A DNA stretch of 64,000 nucleotides from Ottelia alismoides (taxonomy: Eukaryota > Streptophyta > Magnoliopsida > Alismatales > Hydrocharitaceae): positions 186,001 to 250,000 of the forward strand of contig JAZKJV010004140.1 of the NCBI GenBank assembly GCA_037367405.1, read 5' to 3'. Positions 11,880 to 24,834 of the stretch are shown in pieces (position 1 is the first letter of the stretch; each line of letters starts with the position of its first letter). The notes below the pieces were generated by a model. The model had not been told where the DNA came from, did not search any database, and worked only from the letters and a program-made list of their open reading frames with translations. The position numbers and the translations under genes were made by a program.

Positions 11880-12130
11880 CAGATAGCTCTTCGAATCCCA
11901 TCTCTATATATGTATGTCTGCTGGTTATATACATCTGCTAAGCCAAGATTTGATCATGTTGGCCCCACCTTTCTAGTTGTTGGTCCCTCATGACGGTCTG
12001 CTTCTCCCTCATAGCAGTCTGTTGTTGTTAAAGGTTTGTAAGTACATAGAGGATACACTCCAAGTGGTTTGCCATCTCTTGATTGGCCTAGACGTCATGG
12101 TTTTGCACAAGAACCAACATCATTGGTCAT
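11880..12130 (-). other. Gln-rich coding-like remnant, unidentified
   Basis: Minus-strand reading, broken by at least two stops, gives NHLECILYVLTNL, then QQQTAMREKQTVMRDQQLER and WGQHDQIL. The run of Gln, Arg, Glu and Met looks like an amphipathic coiled coil of the kind found in gag-like or transposase-associated proteins, but I cannot name a family. It ends about 30 bp from the LTR end at 11851. It could be chance in a low-complexity stretch. Confidence 0.25.
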
Positions 12131-14106
12131 AATGGTTGGTGTTTCCAAGAATAGTTGATTATACTTTTCTCTTCTTAAGATAATATATGGACATTAAATG
12201 CAAAAGGTGGATTGCTGGTGACACATGTTGTTATTCAATTTTAATGCCATTCATTCCTTCTCAAACTCACGACAATCATAGGAGTGTTGCGATATGAGAA
12301 CTCAATGATGAATGTAGTGAGTACCTCTGCTATGACACCATCATATCACACCTTAAGATATGGGTTACCCATTTACACAATACTCCCATCATTTAATTCA
12401 CAATAATTCGCATCGAATACAATAATGCGAGTTGAATGATGTTCACAGTAATGGAATAAATCACATACCATTGCATGTCACCATAAGAAAAAATGCATTC
12501 CACTAAGATAAATATTTCCAACAAAATATTCAAAACATGCATCGAGTTCCATATAGCATAACATGTATCAAAAGAGAACTAAGTGTTTAACACATGTATC
12601 TCAAAAGTATGGTAAAAGAGAGAGTAAGCACAAAAAAAGACAACTATAAAAGATGCTATCACGTACACCGTCAAAAGATGCCTTTGCAATGTTTACCAAA
12701 ATGCTAGGAACCGTGCCAACCAAGCTACACTACTAGAAGCACCTTACTTACCATCCATGTTAGAGACAAGGAGACATCAACAATTGTTGTGTATAAATAT
12801 TTCATATTAAAATTAATTATGAATTTTTCATTCAAAAAAAATTTAATTATGAATTTAAGTGGATACAATATAAGAGAAGCATGTAGGTGAGAAATGATAT
12901 AATATATGGAGTTAACTACTTGCATGAGAATAAGGATATCCAACAACACATGACTCTTGGACTTGTCCATGTTCTAACACCAATACTAAGCGAATTCATT
13001 TGTTAATTATAATATGATATGTGAGTAAGAGATCTAGAGATAGTTCATGTCCTTCCATTGATTTCATTTATAGGATGTAAAAATTGATCTCATTAAAATG
13101 TAGATGTCGTTGATTTCCATGTTATGATCTTTTTCCTTGCCAAAGCATAATGGCGAAACAATAACCAAACCCAAAGAAGTGAAGAAGCCCTTCCTAAGGG
13201 ACTTATCCATCCTTCTCCCCTAGTGAAAGGGTGGTCCATGAGGGAGTTAGGACAAACTCCAACTATGATCCCTAAGACAGATGGGAGAGACTCTCCAATC
13301 TGAGTCAACTCCACTCCTACCCGAATCAGTGTAGGAACGAGACTAAAGAAGCTTGAAGAAAATATTAGGGTTATCTTACTTAAAAACCCTAACGGAAACT
13401 CAAGGTCAACAGGACATGTCAAGTGAAGGCACATGGATCCTAGAGAAGCAGAAAAGCCTACGATCTCGCGACAAAAATCAAGGAATAAACTTGGATCCTA
13501 GACTCATGAACAAGGCAGTCCTTCCCAATCGGGGCATCCTAGCTCTAGCCTAGTTGAGGATCACCGCACCCTCGCACAGTCAGGTGTAAGGCGCACTTCG
13601 ACTGGTTGTTTGTCATCATTGATTCTCATCAAACCAATTATCTGAGTCAACATCAATCGATTACAATTTCCATCTTGAGTTGTTACTCATTTTTTAAAAT
13701 GATCTTCGAACCAAGTTGGTTCCACTTTTTATGTAGAGTAGTCTTATTGTTAGAAGTATTGTGTAATAATATAGTTGATTATCCACTGATGTAGTATGAC
13801 CTCAATGATAATCTTTGATTTACCGCAGAAAGGTAGGAATACTAGGAACGATAATAACTGCATATTTATATACATATATACATGTGTCAGAGTTCTTATC
13901 ATTCTCCATGGCTTACATATACGCTTTTGTATATGCCAAATGGTGTGAATGGATTCTTTAAAATTATTCCTTTAAGGGTGGAGTAGTAGGCATCTAGAAT
14001 TGTACATTTTTGAATATATGTCCCTTACAATTAAATCACACTCGTTACATTATAATGGTGTGAGTTTATATTATTTATTTAATCTCATGGTATCTCACAT
14101 GTGTAC

Positions 14107-14170
14107 TCATATATATAGATATATACATATACATACATATATATATATATATATATGTATATGTTTATGT
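14107..14170. repeat. (AT)n/(ATAC)n microsatellite
   Basis: Alternating AT with interspersed TACA units, including a pure run of about 20 bases near 14136-14156. It probably varies between individuals. Confidence 0.9.
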
Positions 14171-14636
14171 TTGTTTGTGTACCCATGGTTAGGGATGTCC
14201 ATACCTAGTACCCATCCTCCTACATCTTGATGTCTCTTAATCTTCCTCTAATCATCCTCAAAAGTAACTTTGACTGTGGATAAGGGTCGAGTATCAAATA
14301 TTATAGGACCACCACACATCCCATGTGTTAGTTGCTAAAGATATGTATTCTAACAACCTCCTCCATAGATCCAAAAAACAAACCATGTATCAGGATGGAA
14401 ATGGAATCGCAATTTCAGTCGAGATGAGTTATATCATGAGAGGCAACCATGATATAATAATTCTTCTTACTTTATCATGTTAGGTTTGTTTCATTATTGA
14501 CATAAAGTGTATTGAAGATTTAATAACAACATACTTGAGTATGCATCTATCAGCTCTCCAACTCAAATCAATGTACCTACCTCCCATAACCAACCTAACT
14601 AAGCTCATATGATCCTAACCATTAGGAGAAATGTGC

Positions 14637-14755
14637 GTATATGTTTACACGCACATACTCACATATACAAATCGTACAAGTACACCCCCATGCTCACACC
14701 TACCCACACACACGTCCAAGCATATGCACACACCTACATGCCTATATGCACGCAT
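14637..14755. repeat. Degenerate (CA/TA/CG)n alternating purine-pyrimidine tract
   Basis: Over roughly 120 bp the sequence is dominated by CACA, CATA and ACGCAC units (for example CACACACACG). Such alternation favours Z-DNA in principle. It underlies a 108-codon open reading (14609-14935) that I regard as a by-product of the repeat. Confidence 0.7.
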
Positions 14756-16539
14756 AGAAACCTCCCTCAAGCCTTAAGACAAGCAAATAACATGCAGCCC
14801 CTGTTGAGGCATTTTGTCGAACAAATGGCAGGCATTATCACAGCTATCAAGCTATGCATGAAACCCCCATCTAGTCCTCACTACAGAGCCTCTAGATATC
14901 CATTTAAACCTCCATATGGGAACAAAAACATGTGAAAATATATGGAGGGTAGCAATAGAGGTGTGGTTAGCTTGGTACCTTTATGTCCTAAAAATTGGGA
15001 AAGGGAAAAAGTTGGAAAGGAGGATGGAGAGAACCAGCAAGCACTAATCACCACTGCTCTGGAGTCGTCATCGATCTATCATTGCGCTTGCAAAAGCATG
15101 AGGGAGGAGGAGGAATGGATTGGGCGATCGTGGAGAATGGAGTGGGGGGTCGGCCGAGGGGGCAACGTAAGGGGAGGGGGAAATGCAGGATAGGCGCTAG
15201 GAATTGGGGATGGGGGTGCATGTTTTTTTATTTTTTTATCTTTTAAATTTCAGTACCACCCTTAATGAAACACTCAAACCATCGAAGTTGCCACCCCGGA
15301 TCCCTGATTCAAGCATGTAATGGTTTGTTTCGATCATTTCATGATGATGATAAATATGAGTCAAATATCCATATTTTCCTACATTATTCCAGAATTAAGA
15401 GAATACATGTTCCAATTTTCTCATTGAATTTTAGGATTAAAACTAGTCAAACGACCTCTGATTAATGAACAATCAATTCGATTGGTTCTGGTTCATCGAG
15501 ACAGAGCTAGTGATAGTCTATGTACCCTTCTCTATCCGGATGTATCATGGAGTTTTTCAATGAAACGAGGTATAATGCAATCGACTTTGATCAGTTTTTT
15601 TCGAACACGATCCGATCCGCGATCTACATATCGATCTGAGCTCACTCACCATTAATCAGTTTTTTATTGAGTCATGTTGACCCAAGTCAGGTTGGAATCA
15701 AGTTCTGAATCGTTGGACTTAGAATAACTTCATATAATTCGATCTTTACAATATATGCATATGTCACTAGATAGAGCTTGAGTACACACGTATTGCTTTC
15801 CTCATCATTAATGATTAGTTTTTACCCCGTTATTGGGTAATTGCTTATGAAATTACTCTCATGTGAACTCAACAAGTGTAGCTAAGTAGGAACTGCAACA
15901 ATAACTATTTTTTAGCAGACCGAGCTTTTAGTTGTTGTACTTGCACCAGATAGGGTGTGTATTACTTAATGTAATTTATTTGCATCCGTATTATTTTCTA
16001 TATTGAGATACAATGTAATGAGATATTTGGAGAGCTTATTCTACACATTTTATTTATACTTATATGATGTATCTCATTTGTGAACATGAATTGCATAAAT
16101 ATTTGAAAAGGTGAATGGATGAATGTTATAGTTTGCACTTCATTTCATATTTTTTCTCATGCTCTTATATATTTTAAATGTTAATCTAATGTGCATACAT
16201 TGTTTTGTTGAGTATCAAAGATCATGGATGCATTTTGAGCGTAGGTCTGATGTTCCAGTTTCGTCGGTTTCATTAGTCGAAGGAACGAGGCATCACACCT
16301 GTGTCCAGACCTGACTGTATTCGTATGGGCTATGCCGAGATATTTTGTTTTATAGTTGATCAAAAATATTAATATATATATATATATCTCTTTTCATGTA
16401 TCATTTTCAACTATGCATCAATTGCCACAAATGTAAAGTATTTTCCTATATATATATTTGATAGCGATGCACAAGTTAATAATAATCTCAAAGGTGGATT
16501 TGTATCTTTTCTTTTGCATTATACTCTATATTTTTATCG

Positions 16540-17639
16540 GTGTTGATCATTCAGAGAGCTACTGAAAGTAAATTAAGGTTGTGTTAGTAAAGAGAGAGAG
16601 AGAATGAGAATAAGCAGCTTATCTCTCCTATTTTATCTACCCATTAATATTTATCGTGGTAAGTGTGCCTGGTTCGAACTCGAGGAGGCATAATAACCGT
16701 ACTGCAGTTTTCGAGGAATAAAAGAATCTCGAGAATTTATTCTTCTTCTTGAAATTACAACAAAGTTCAAGAAAGCACTCAGAAATAACACGATTTTACA
16801 AAAATCAAAGAGATAAAAATATACGACAAGTCAAAGAAAAATACCAAGAAATGTCTCTAGGGTAGTTGTGTAACTAGCCTAGAAAATTCGAGGAAAAATA
16901 CAATCAAATGAAGGTCCAAAACTACCCTATAGTTCAGGGGTATAAGTGCAAAACAAAACTAAAATGTTCTGTTACAAATAGGTCCTTAGCATGAACTGAA
17001 ATGAAATGAAAACTAAAATTATGATATTTAGGTCCCTGCACGGGGACCTAAATGTAATTCTGTAAACTTGCTGTAGTGGGATTGAATTCTGGAGCTTAAT
17101 CTGGGTTTATGATGCAATTTTACACCGTTTAGAAATCCACGGCTGAGATTAGAATCGTTGATGTGCTCTGGGTCGTCGACTAGCGACACGTGTCATGTAA
17201 CTGTGGGTTTTGGAGTTCTTGAGTCGTTCTTCCTCTATTGCATGCGTGACAAAGATGGCGTCTTCTCCAAATTCCTTATGACAATGGGTTGATTGCTTTG
17301 GCCTCTTGCAGGGCCAGAGGGGTGTCTCCTACACCCCTCGAGCTTGCCTGCGGGTGAGCGGCCTAGAGGTTGAGGAGAATGACGGCGTGAGGTTGACGAA
17401 GATGGTGATTCGGTGAAGCTTCAACATGAACCAGGAAGTCAATCCTAATACCTTAGAATTATTTGTTGAATATGAAGCTCCAGCAGAGTTCTTGTTTCTC
17501 CAGATGAAAGGTTAAACCTGCATTAAAGATTTATATGCTCGATTCGAGCTTGAATCAGCTCAAGAATTAAGGTTCTTGCAGATCTAAATTTAAGGTTTCC
17601 AGTAATTATAAATAGAAAACATGAAATTGGGAGAGAAGT
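16540..17639 (-). mobile_element. Truncated 3' LTR of Ath-C
   Basis: Aligns with 22030-23072 of the 5' LTR: shared landmarks include ATAAGCAGCTT-TCTCTCCTATTTTA, the CTGCAGGG-CAGAG-GGT box with CTCGAGCT-GCC-GCGGGTGAGCGG, and GGTTTCCAGTAATTAT. Similarity ends at GAGAAGTGG (17639); the 5' LTR continues ATGTGAATTTC while this copy continues with protease sequence. The other end, near 16540, begins at GTTGATCA and lacks the ~60 bp that open the 5' LTR. Confidence 0.75.
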
Positions 17640-18390
17640 GGAATGCGCCAAGAAGGGTCTCTCGAGAATGATGGGAGCAAGGTGTAACTGTGTAGGGCAC
17701 ATATTATTTGGGACAGTAAAGTTCACTGGAAATTGCAAGCCCTGAACGATCACAATAATGTTCCTTAATACTCCTCGAGTTCTCTTTACAGATCTATCCG
17801 TAAACTGAAGTATCGCTCGTGATTTGTAAAGAGGACCTAGCTTGAGCTTATCAAGTAAGGAAGATGGAATTAAATTAATCGAGGAACCATTATCTAAGGG
17901 AGTATAATGGAATGCGGCATTTTCAATCTAACATGTGACATAGTGAGCTTCGGAATCTTTCTTCTTCTTGGGTACTTTGTTCTGAATCACACATGAAGTA
18001 GCCTTGGTCAATACATGTTTCGTAACTTGTGATCTCTTTTTCCTATGTGTTGTGCATCTGTTCCTCAACGGATTCTTGAGAGTAGGAAAATGATCCAAGG
18101 TCGTGAAGTGGAATCTTCAGAAAAAATATGATCATTCAATAATCGATCAGTCTCTAGGGTCACATCATTATTTTTGATTTTTTCTTTCCTTTTCCATACA
18201 AAGCATCGGGAAAAGGAACAAGCTCATGTGCAACCAAATTCTCTTTTTTATTAAAACCATGATCAGCATGTACATTGAGAGTTTCCGAATTATGTACATA
18301 ACTCTCTAAAAGAGGAAAAGAAACATCACCTTCAAGAGTGTTTTCATGGTCTGGCATAGTATCCTCATCTAATTCGTCTAAGTCCATGTC
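17640..18390 (-). pseudogene. Ath-C protease and preceding linker (dead)
   Basis: On the minus strand the linker (18160-18387) reads LVPFPDALYGKGKKK, matching VIPYPKALQMGKGKK in front of the Ath-A protease. The aspartic protease follows: near 17868-17897 the active site reads LDNGSSINLIP against LDSGSSINLLP in Ath-A, so the D-S-G triad has become D-N-G. Then come LDKLKLG, ILQFTDRSVKR, VQGLQFPVNF and PIILERPFLA, in the same order and spacing as Ath-A. The domain is interrupted by stops and ends at the junction with the 3' LTR at 17639/17640, before the C-terminal acidic part. Confidence 0.85.
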
Positions 18391-18599
18391 AACTATCTTG
18401 CATCGCTCCCTTATCCTTGATCGTCAAGTTGCGGATCCTCATCATCATTGTGGTCCTCCTCCTCAGCATTAAGATGTATATCATGTCTTGGCTCTCACTT
18501 CTCATCTTGTGCCCTCTCCTCCTCGCGATCAGGTTCTTGTGGTGATCTACCGCTCCTAAGCTAAATGAAGTTAGATAAGAATGTAGGAAAAGAGATCAT

Positions 18600-20417
18600 A
18601 CCTATTTTTGTTTTCTACCTGATCTGGATGCCTCCTCTTATTATTCAGGTTCATCTGAGGCTGGGTTGGGAGAGTGGTCTTGGGAAGGGTTAACACATCC
18701 AGACGATGGTTAACCCTCTCCATCTTGGTCTTGTGTGTGTTCTAAAGCATGCTCATCATGTCCATGATCTGATTCAGTGCCAGAGCTTGCGAAGGTATTT
18801 CAGGCTCAGTGAGGTAACCCTGGCTCTTTATTCTCTCCTACCTCAGAGTATGCTGCTACGAAGCATACGACGGAGGAGATCTCTATGGAGTGTAGGGAGA
18901 CTACTACTGTTAATGGTAATGATATGTCTGTGAATGCAAAGCAGATTGGTGAAAAGAAGGTAGTCTCTAATAGGCTTGTTGGTGAGACTGCTGCTACGTG
19001 AAATTCTGTCGGTACTGAAAATCCTGGCGTCCATGCTGTGGATGATTATAGTGTTGCGGTTGTTGATGATGGTGTACGTTCGGAGGAGTATAATGTGATG
19101 ATGACGGATGAATCAGAGCATACCATATCCCGTTGATCTCAAGAGTGTCTTGAGACAACATCAGCATCTCCAGTGCTGGTGATCTGGCTTGAGTTAGCAT
19201 AAGACTAATCCTCAAGCCAATCAATCTGAAGCATCTCCATAGGCTGAACCGGCTCACTTTGAACAAGTGGATCTGTTGGGTGGGAGGAGCGGGTAAAGAT
19301 CTCCTAACTGGTTGAGAAGTCGAAGAAGCATGAGACTGTTGGTACTGAAGCTGCAGGTCCATGACCTTATTCATCAGATCGCTCAGCTGCTGAGGAAGTG
19401 ATGAGAGTTTCTCCAACTCTCGCAGCAGCTGTAGGTCCTAAACTTGCTTCTGAATCACATCTACCAACATTAATTTCTTCACTAATATATCTCATGTTAG
19501 TATTTGATTCAGAATTCAAAATATTCGCCACCTTGTGATGCTCTCGGTGATGTAGTGGTTGTGGGGCCGTATAGAATGCCCTTAGTAGAGTCAATGACTC
19601 GTGAGTTCTCTGCCATCCCCACAAAGATGGACCAGACAGACTCAGCATGATAACTGCTACCACATGCGATGCACACAAGGCCCTGAATATCCGGATGGAG
19701 TCCTCCGAAGTAATTCTAAACAAGCGCCTCCAAAGGTATCTCGTGATGAGGGCATCTCTCAGTAAAGTCCTTGAATAGATCCCACACCTCATAAAATGAC
19801 TCATTCGGTAATTGTGTCAAATTAGAGATCTAGATCCTCATCATATTTATCAGTCACAGAGAAAAATATTTTACATAGGAATGTGGACTTCAAGTCGTCC
19901 CACATTGAAATCTCCCTCCCCAAATGACTAAACCCGTAGAACGCCTTATCTGCTAAGGCGAAGGGGAAGGCTTTGAGGCAAATGGCCTCCTATGTAAAAC
20001 TTGGATAGTTAGACGTACCACAAATCATCTCGAACTATTGTAAAAAGATAAACGGTTCCTCTGTGGCATTCCTGTAGAACTTGGGAAGAAAAGATATGAA
20101 GGAAGGTCGTAGCTCGTATGTCCTTGATTCTGTGGTAACCGAATCCAATGATGTAGTATCCTGGATCCAGGTTCATACTCATCTCGAAGTGTCACAGGAA
20201 CCACAACAAGCGATGGTGGGTTCCCTGCTCTTGCTCTCAGTGCGGAAATCTCAGCTCATAGCTCGTTCTAGACTCTAAAATGATCTCTGATCTATATGTT
20301 CATCTATTGTAACATGTCAAGAATATCTGTGGTGATGTCTACGGCTGGATATGGTCTTCCATCAGTACGTTGCTCCTCAGTTGGTCGTTCCTCGACTGGT
20401 CCCTTCCTGCGAGCCAT
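18600..20417 (-). pseudogene. Ath-C gag (dead)
   Basis: Probable start ATG at 20417-20415 (MARRKGPVEERP), equivalent to MAGSSDDRTTGPRG in Ath-A. Minus-strand readings then follow the Ath-A capsid order: LPNESFYEVWDLFKDF, TERCPHHEIP, GLHPDIQGLV and ACGSSYHAE, the Retrotrans_gag (capsid-like) core of Athila elements. The 18994-19416 reading is the region after the capsid: LSDLMNKVMDLQLQYQQS, then a His/Gln/Tyr-rich tail (HHHQQPQHYNHPQ) corresponding to the Gln-rich part of Ath-A. Numerous stops and frameshifts. Gag would form the cytoplasmic virus-like particle. Confidence 0.8.
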
Positions 20418-21954
20418 ATTCTTCGAATCTTTTGGGAAGGAAAAAGTCTCATAAGATCTCAATGAAAAGTGTGCATGAGAAATAGACGATAGATTGAGAC
20501 GGGAATCTGCCTCAAAAGATGGGCTGGGAGGTGAGGGGGTCTGGGTCTGACTCTCCTTGGGATCATATGGGATCAACTCGGGAAGAGGGTCATCCTGAGT
20601 CTGTGAAGAAGTACGACGGACGATGGATCATCGAGAGCTCACGAAGTATGAGCAAAAAAACTGTCGAGTCGTCATCTTCGATGTCAAAAGATATCGGGAG
20701 AGCACGATATCAAATCAAGAGATTGAGAGTAAAGGTGTATAAGATGCGATAATGCACGCCTCACAAGGAAATACAAAGCAAACCCTAATTTCACCAACAG
20801 AACCCAATGATGATGACCGTAAGAGTTTGGTTGTTTATCTTCTCAGTTTTAGAGTTATTTTGGTAAACAAGTCTTATCGCTTATTAACGTGAGCTGATAG
20901 GTGCCCAAAATTGCCCCTCAATACTATCACGAGTCCTTACAGGAAACCACTTATTCTCAGCCAGTATGGGCGCAAGTATGAACCATTTCTAGCTACTCGT
21001 GTTACTTGAGGAAGGAGCCTTATGTAGTGTCCTCTAAACCCCCCACTATGCTAAGGAAACCCGGACCGTTTCTGACTACCCGAGAGTCCCCACTGAAGAA
21101 CGGTGATTAAATGCATGGACTAAGTAGTATCTCGAAAGAGATACAAACTTTTATTCTAACCTTAAGTGTCATCCCTCACTCACAAATCTAGAGAAGATAC
21201 CTGAAATGCATGTGCTAGGGGTTACTCTCCCAAATAAAATGATCCTTACGTTTATTTTATGTCCAGATAGTTAAGCAGTCCCGATTTTATTTTTGCAGTT
21301 TTCACTTTTTTGGATTTTTCATAGCACGTCTAACGATTTTTTTATTTTCCTAAATAAACATGCACCAAGGTTGCGAGTCCTAAAACTAACTACGCAGGCA
21401 CAATCAGATATAAGAAAATAAAAAATCCTAACAAGCACCTAGCCTAAAAAAAGTTGTGCAATCTGACGATGCAAGAAAATAGTGGTGGGTGCCCTACTCC
21501 CCCGAGTGCATGGCACTCGGTGCAATAGACCCCAAGAAAGGAGGGAGAGAGGTACAAGTTGGGATGCTCTTACGGGGCCCCTTTCTAAAAAATACAAAAA
21601 CATAGGCAAATACCCTTGGTTGTTTTTTTTACACAAGAATATTACAAAAATTCTAACTGATTTTGCTCCTCTACAACCAACCCATAAGAGAAAGAGTCGG
21701 TCTCCACACTTTCATTTGTCCCGGCTTCTGAAGGACCCAGCTGATCCTGCAGGCCCTACAAAATTTTGTTAAAAAACACAAAAAATGTGAAAGCAAAAAT
21801 CATAAAATTGAAAAGACTCGACAAAAATCGTAAAATCAGAAAAAAAATCGTAAAACAAATCAATCAATACTCGAAAAGAACTCAAAAAAACTGTAAATTC
21901 CATGAAGAGAGAAAAAAATCTCAAAATAGAGTCGAAAACTGTAATATAGCTAAT
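20418..21954 (-). other. Leader (5' untranslated region) of Ath-C
   Basis: About 1.5 kb between gag and the primer site. It shares short blocks with the leaders of Ath-A and Ath-B, notably CTCTC-C-CA-AA---AGA (splice-donor-like area near 21170-21240), GGTTACTCTCCCAA and a pyrimidine/AT tail. Short open readings (21439-21981) are Lys/Asn-rich and do not match anything. No protein is expected here. Confidence 0.6.
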
Positions 21955-21975
21955 GCCTCCCTAACTACAGTGCCA
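21955..21975 (-). other. Degenerate tRNA-Asp-type primer site (Ath-C)
   Basis: Minus strand reads TGGCACTGTAGTTAGGGAGGC, recognisably the degraded form of the Ath-A site TGGCAACGTTGCCGGGGAGC. It keeps TGGCA at the LTR side, GGGAG at the other and the same 3-nt spacer before the LTR. The conserved spacing makes homology likely despite few matching central bases. Confidence 0.6.
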
Positions 21976-23485
21976 TTTTGATAACGCGACTTTTGCTAGT
22001 GGTTAAGGGATGTCGGTCGCAGAAAACCACTAAACAAAAGTCGGGTTGATCAAACAAAATCTGGGTAAACATAAAAGAGATAGAGAAAAGATGAACATAA
22101 GCAGCTTCTCTCCTATTTTAATCCTTAACACTAATTTTTATCCAGGTAAGTTCCCCTAGGTCGAACTCAACGAGGCAGAATAACTGTATTGTAGTTTTCA
22201 CGGAATAAAAGAATCTCGAATATTTATTCTTCTTCTTGAAATTACAATAGAATTCAAGAAAACACCAAAAAATACATGGTTTTACAAAAATCATATCGAC
22301 AAAAATATACGACAAAAATCAACCAAAAATAGCTAGAAATTTTGTAACTACCCTAGAAAATTCGAGAAAAAACAAGATCAAAATGAGGTCCAAAGTAACC
22401 CTACAGTACATGGGTATAAGTGCAAGAAGAATAAAGTTTGTTCTATTACAAATGGGTCCCTGGTAGGGACTAAATTGCAATGAAAACTAAATGTAATTCT
22501 GGAAACTTGTTGTATTAGGATTGAATTCTGGAACTTCGTCTCGGTTTGTGATGCAATTTTTCCACCATTTTGAAAGCCACGGTTGAGATTAGAATCCGTG
22601 CCACGATATGGGCCATCGACACATGTCACGTAACTGTGTGTTCTAGAGTTCTTGAGCCATTCTTCCTCTGTTGCATGCATGACGAAGATGACGTCTTCTC
22701 TGAATTCTTCACGATGATGGGTTGATTGCTTTGGCCTCCTGCAGGGACAGAGAGGTATCTCCTACACCCTCGAGCTCGCCCGCGGGTGAGCGGTCTTGAG
22801 GCTGAGGGGAACTGCAGCGCGAGGTCGACGAAGATGGTGATTTAGTGGAGCTTCAACATGCACTTGTAAGTCAATCCTAATTCCTTGAAATTATTTGTTG
22901 AATATGAAGCTCCAGCGGAGTCCTTGTTGCTCCAGATGAAAGGTTAAACCTGCATTAAAGATTTATATGCTCGATTCGATATTGAATAGACTCAAGAATT
23001 AAGATTCTTGCATATCTAAATTCAAGGTTTCCAGTAATTATGAATGAAAGACATGAAGTTTCAAGAGAAGTGGATGTGAATTTCAAGTAACCGCGAGACG
23101 GATTTGAAAGATGGTTTGAGTATGCGTTTAAGAAGATGATTAGAGATTCTTAACTACGTACTTAAGAGGACTAATGGGAATAGGAATATCAAGAATAAAA
23201 AGGGCAAAGATGAATGAGTACTTGGGGATAGCAGGGTGTAAGATGCTGCTGATCGTGGCTTCACGGGGCAGCTTCCCGGAGTTGAACGTCATGACTGCGA
23301 TGATGTAAGGCGGAGATGGGGCCTTGGAACCTTCTCTATGATCACTCTTCCACGCGAAGCACGCCTTTGTCTCTATCACAGACGGAGATAGGTGGAGGAC
23401 GATGGTAAAACTGGTGGATCGGCTAGTGGTTTTCTAGAAAGAGTTAGTTCATGAAGAGTTAATTAGGAATGGCCGACCTGGGGAG

Positions 23486-23495
23486 CTTTTATAGG
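23486..23495 (-). promoter_or_regulatory. Putative TATA box of Ath-C LTR
   Basis: Minus strand reads CCTATAAAAG within the GC-rich to AT-rich transition of the LTR, followed in element sense by CTCCCCAGG. The match to the plant consensus CTATAAATA is good and the position is comparable with TATA-like sites in the other LTRs. Confidence 0.5.
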
Positions 23496-24834
23496 TGAAT
23501 CCATGGAAGGTTAGTTGTGGATCAATGGCGGGTGTGTGTGATGGTAGTTAGAGGTAGAAGATGGAAGGTGGAGATCGGAGTTAGGAGGAAGAAGGCGACG
23601 AGAAAATTAGTTGAAGGTAGGTGGTTAGAATAGCCCACCAGCCTGCCTTCTTGAAGAAGAAGGCACCAGGTGTTGACACATGTCAGCACCTGTTGGCCAG
23701 ATGCAAGAAATAGGTTAATAAATAGAGATTAAATAGTAAATAAGGTTACTTTAAATAGATATAAAAATGGAAATTATATAATTAAATTATGTAAATTATG
23801 GTATAAAAGTTTTATAAATGATAAATATTTTACGAAATATAAATATTATATTAATACATAGGTATAAATAATTCTTAATAAATAGATTTTGAAATTTTAA
23901 TTTAATAGATTAATAAATAATATGTTATTTTTATATTTTATTAATTATTAGGTTAATAAATAAAGTATGTACAAATTTTTATAGATTTTAATAAATTAAT
24001 TTAAGTAGTTTTATAAAAATATATGTAAGTGATACAATTCATTTATACCTATATATTAATATTCTTATTAATTTAAAATAATAAATAAACTCCAAAAATT
24101 ATGAAGTAAATTAGAATTAAAATACAATATCAAGAGAATAATTAGAAATTATAAAATTATTAAAACCTTGAATAATGTGTTCTAGATAAAATGTATATCC
24201 CTGAAACTTAGTTGTGGTTAGATCCCAAACCAATTTTTTGCAAACGAACTTCGATTTTAGTGAAATCACCTTTATTAATTATATAATAATATTTTATGAA
24301 CTTTAAAGGTGAGTAGACAGAAATTAGATTTTGTATGAGGAAGTTATGATGTTCGGAATTCACAATTTGGATTTCTTGGCATATATACAAGAAATTACTT
24401 TTAACTTATTTTTATATTTTCTATATATTTTTAGAAATAATTGGGAAAAGAGTTTGATAAAAAAAATATGTTTATATGAATTAATTAAAAATCATTGAAG
24501 TTTTGACATTTATTAGATAAATAATGAATAGTGTCTAGAGTATGAAATTAATTATTTTATTTATTTTCTTTCCTTATCTCCCCTACTTATTTATTTTTCG
24601 ACTAATCCATGTTGACTTGGTCTCGGAGACTAGGTTATAAATGTATCTTCAATATATTTATTTTCTAAGTCACATTCTACATATATACATATCTACGCTT
24701 TGCTTTTATTTTTATTTCTTTATTTTTATTCTTTTATTTATTTATATGTTTTTAATGCATAAAAATGCATTTTTATTCATGAGTAGAGTTTTGTTAAAAA
24801 GTGAAAATTAATGAGTATTTACATGTATTTTTAA

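Larger units (their letters stand above)
11852..16539. other. Anonymous DNA between LTR fragments
   Basis: About 4.7 kb between two Athila-type elements. I see no gene I can name. It holds a possible Gln-rich remnant (11880-12130, minus), a GC-richer patch at 13090-13600 with short open readings on both strands that resemble nothing I know, dinucleotide repeats near 14107-14170 and 14637-14755, a purine-rich GGAGG patch at 15100-15215, and a short (TA)n at 16370-16390. The rest is AT-rich with frequent stops in all frames. It may be the older host sequence into which the flanking elements inserted. Confidence 0.5.

Noticed and set aside
12320..12380. Sequence resembling GCTCTGATACCA-type copia primer sites (TGCTATGACACCATCATATC)
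   Set aside because: Too many mismatches to the initiator-Met primer complement and no LTR end beside it.
14609..14935. 108-codon reading with LRQANNMQPLLRHFVEQMAG
   Set aside because: Its first half is the CA/TA microsatellite. The second half looks protein-like but is too short and unsupported to name.
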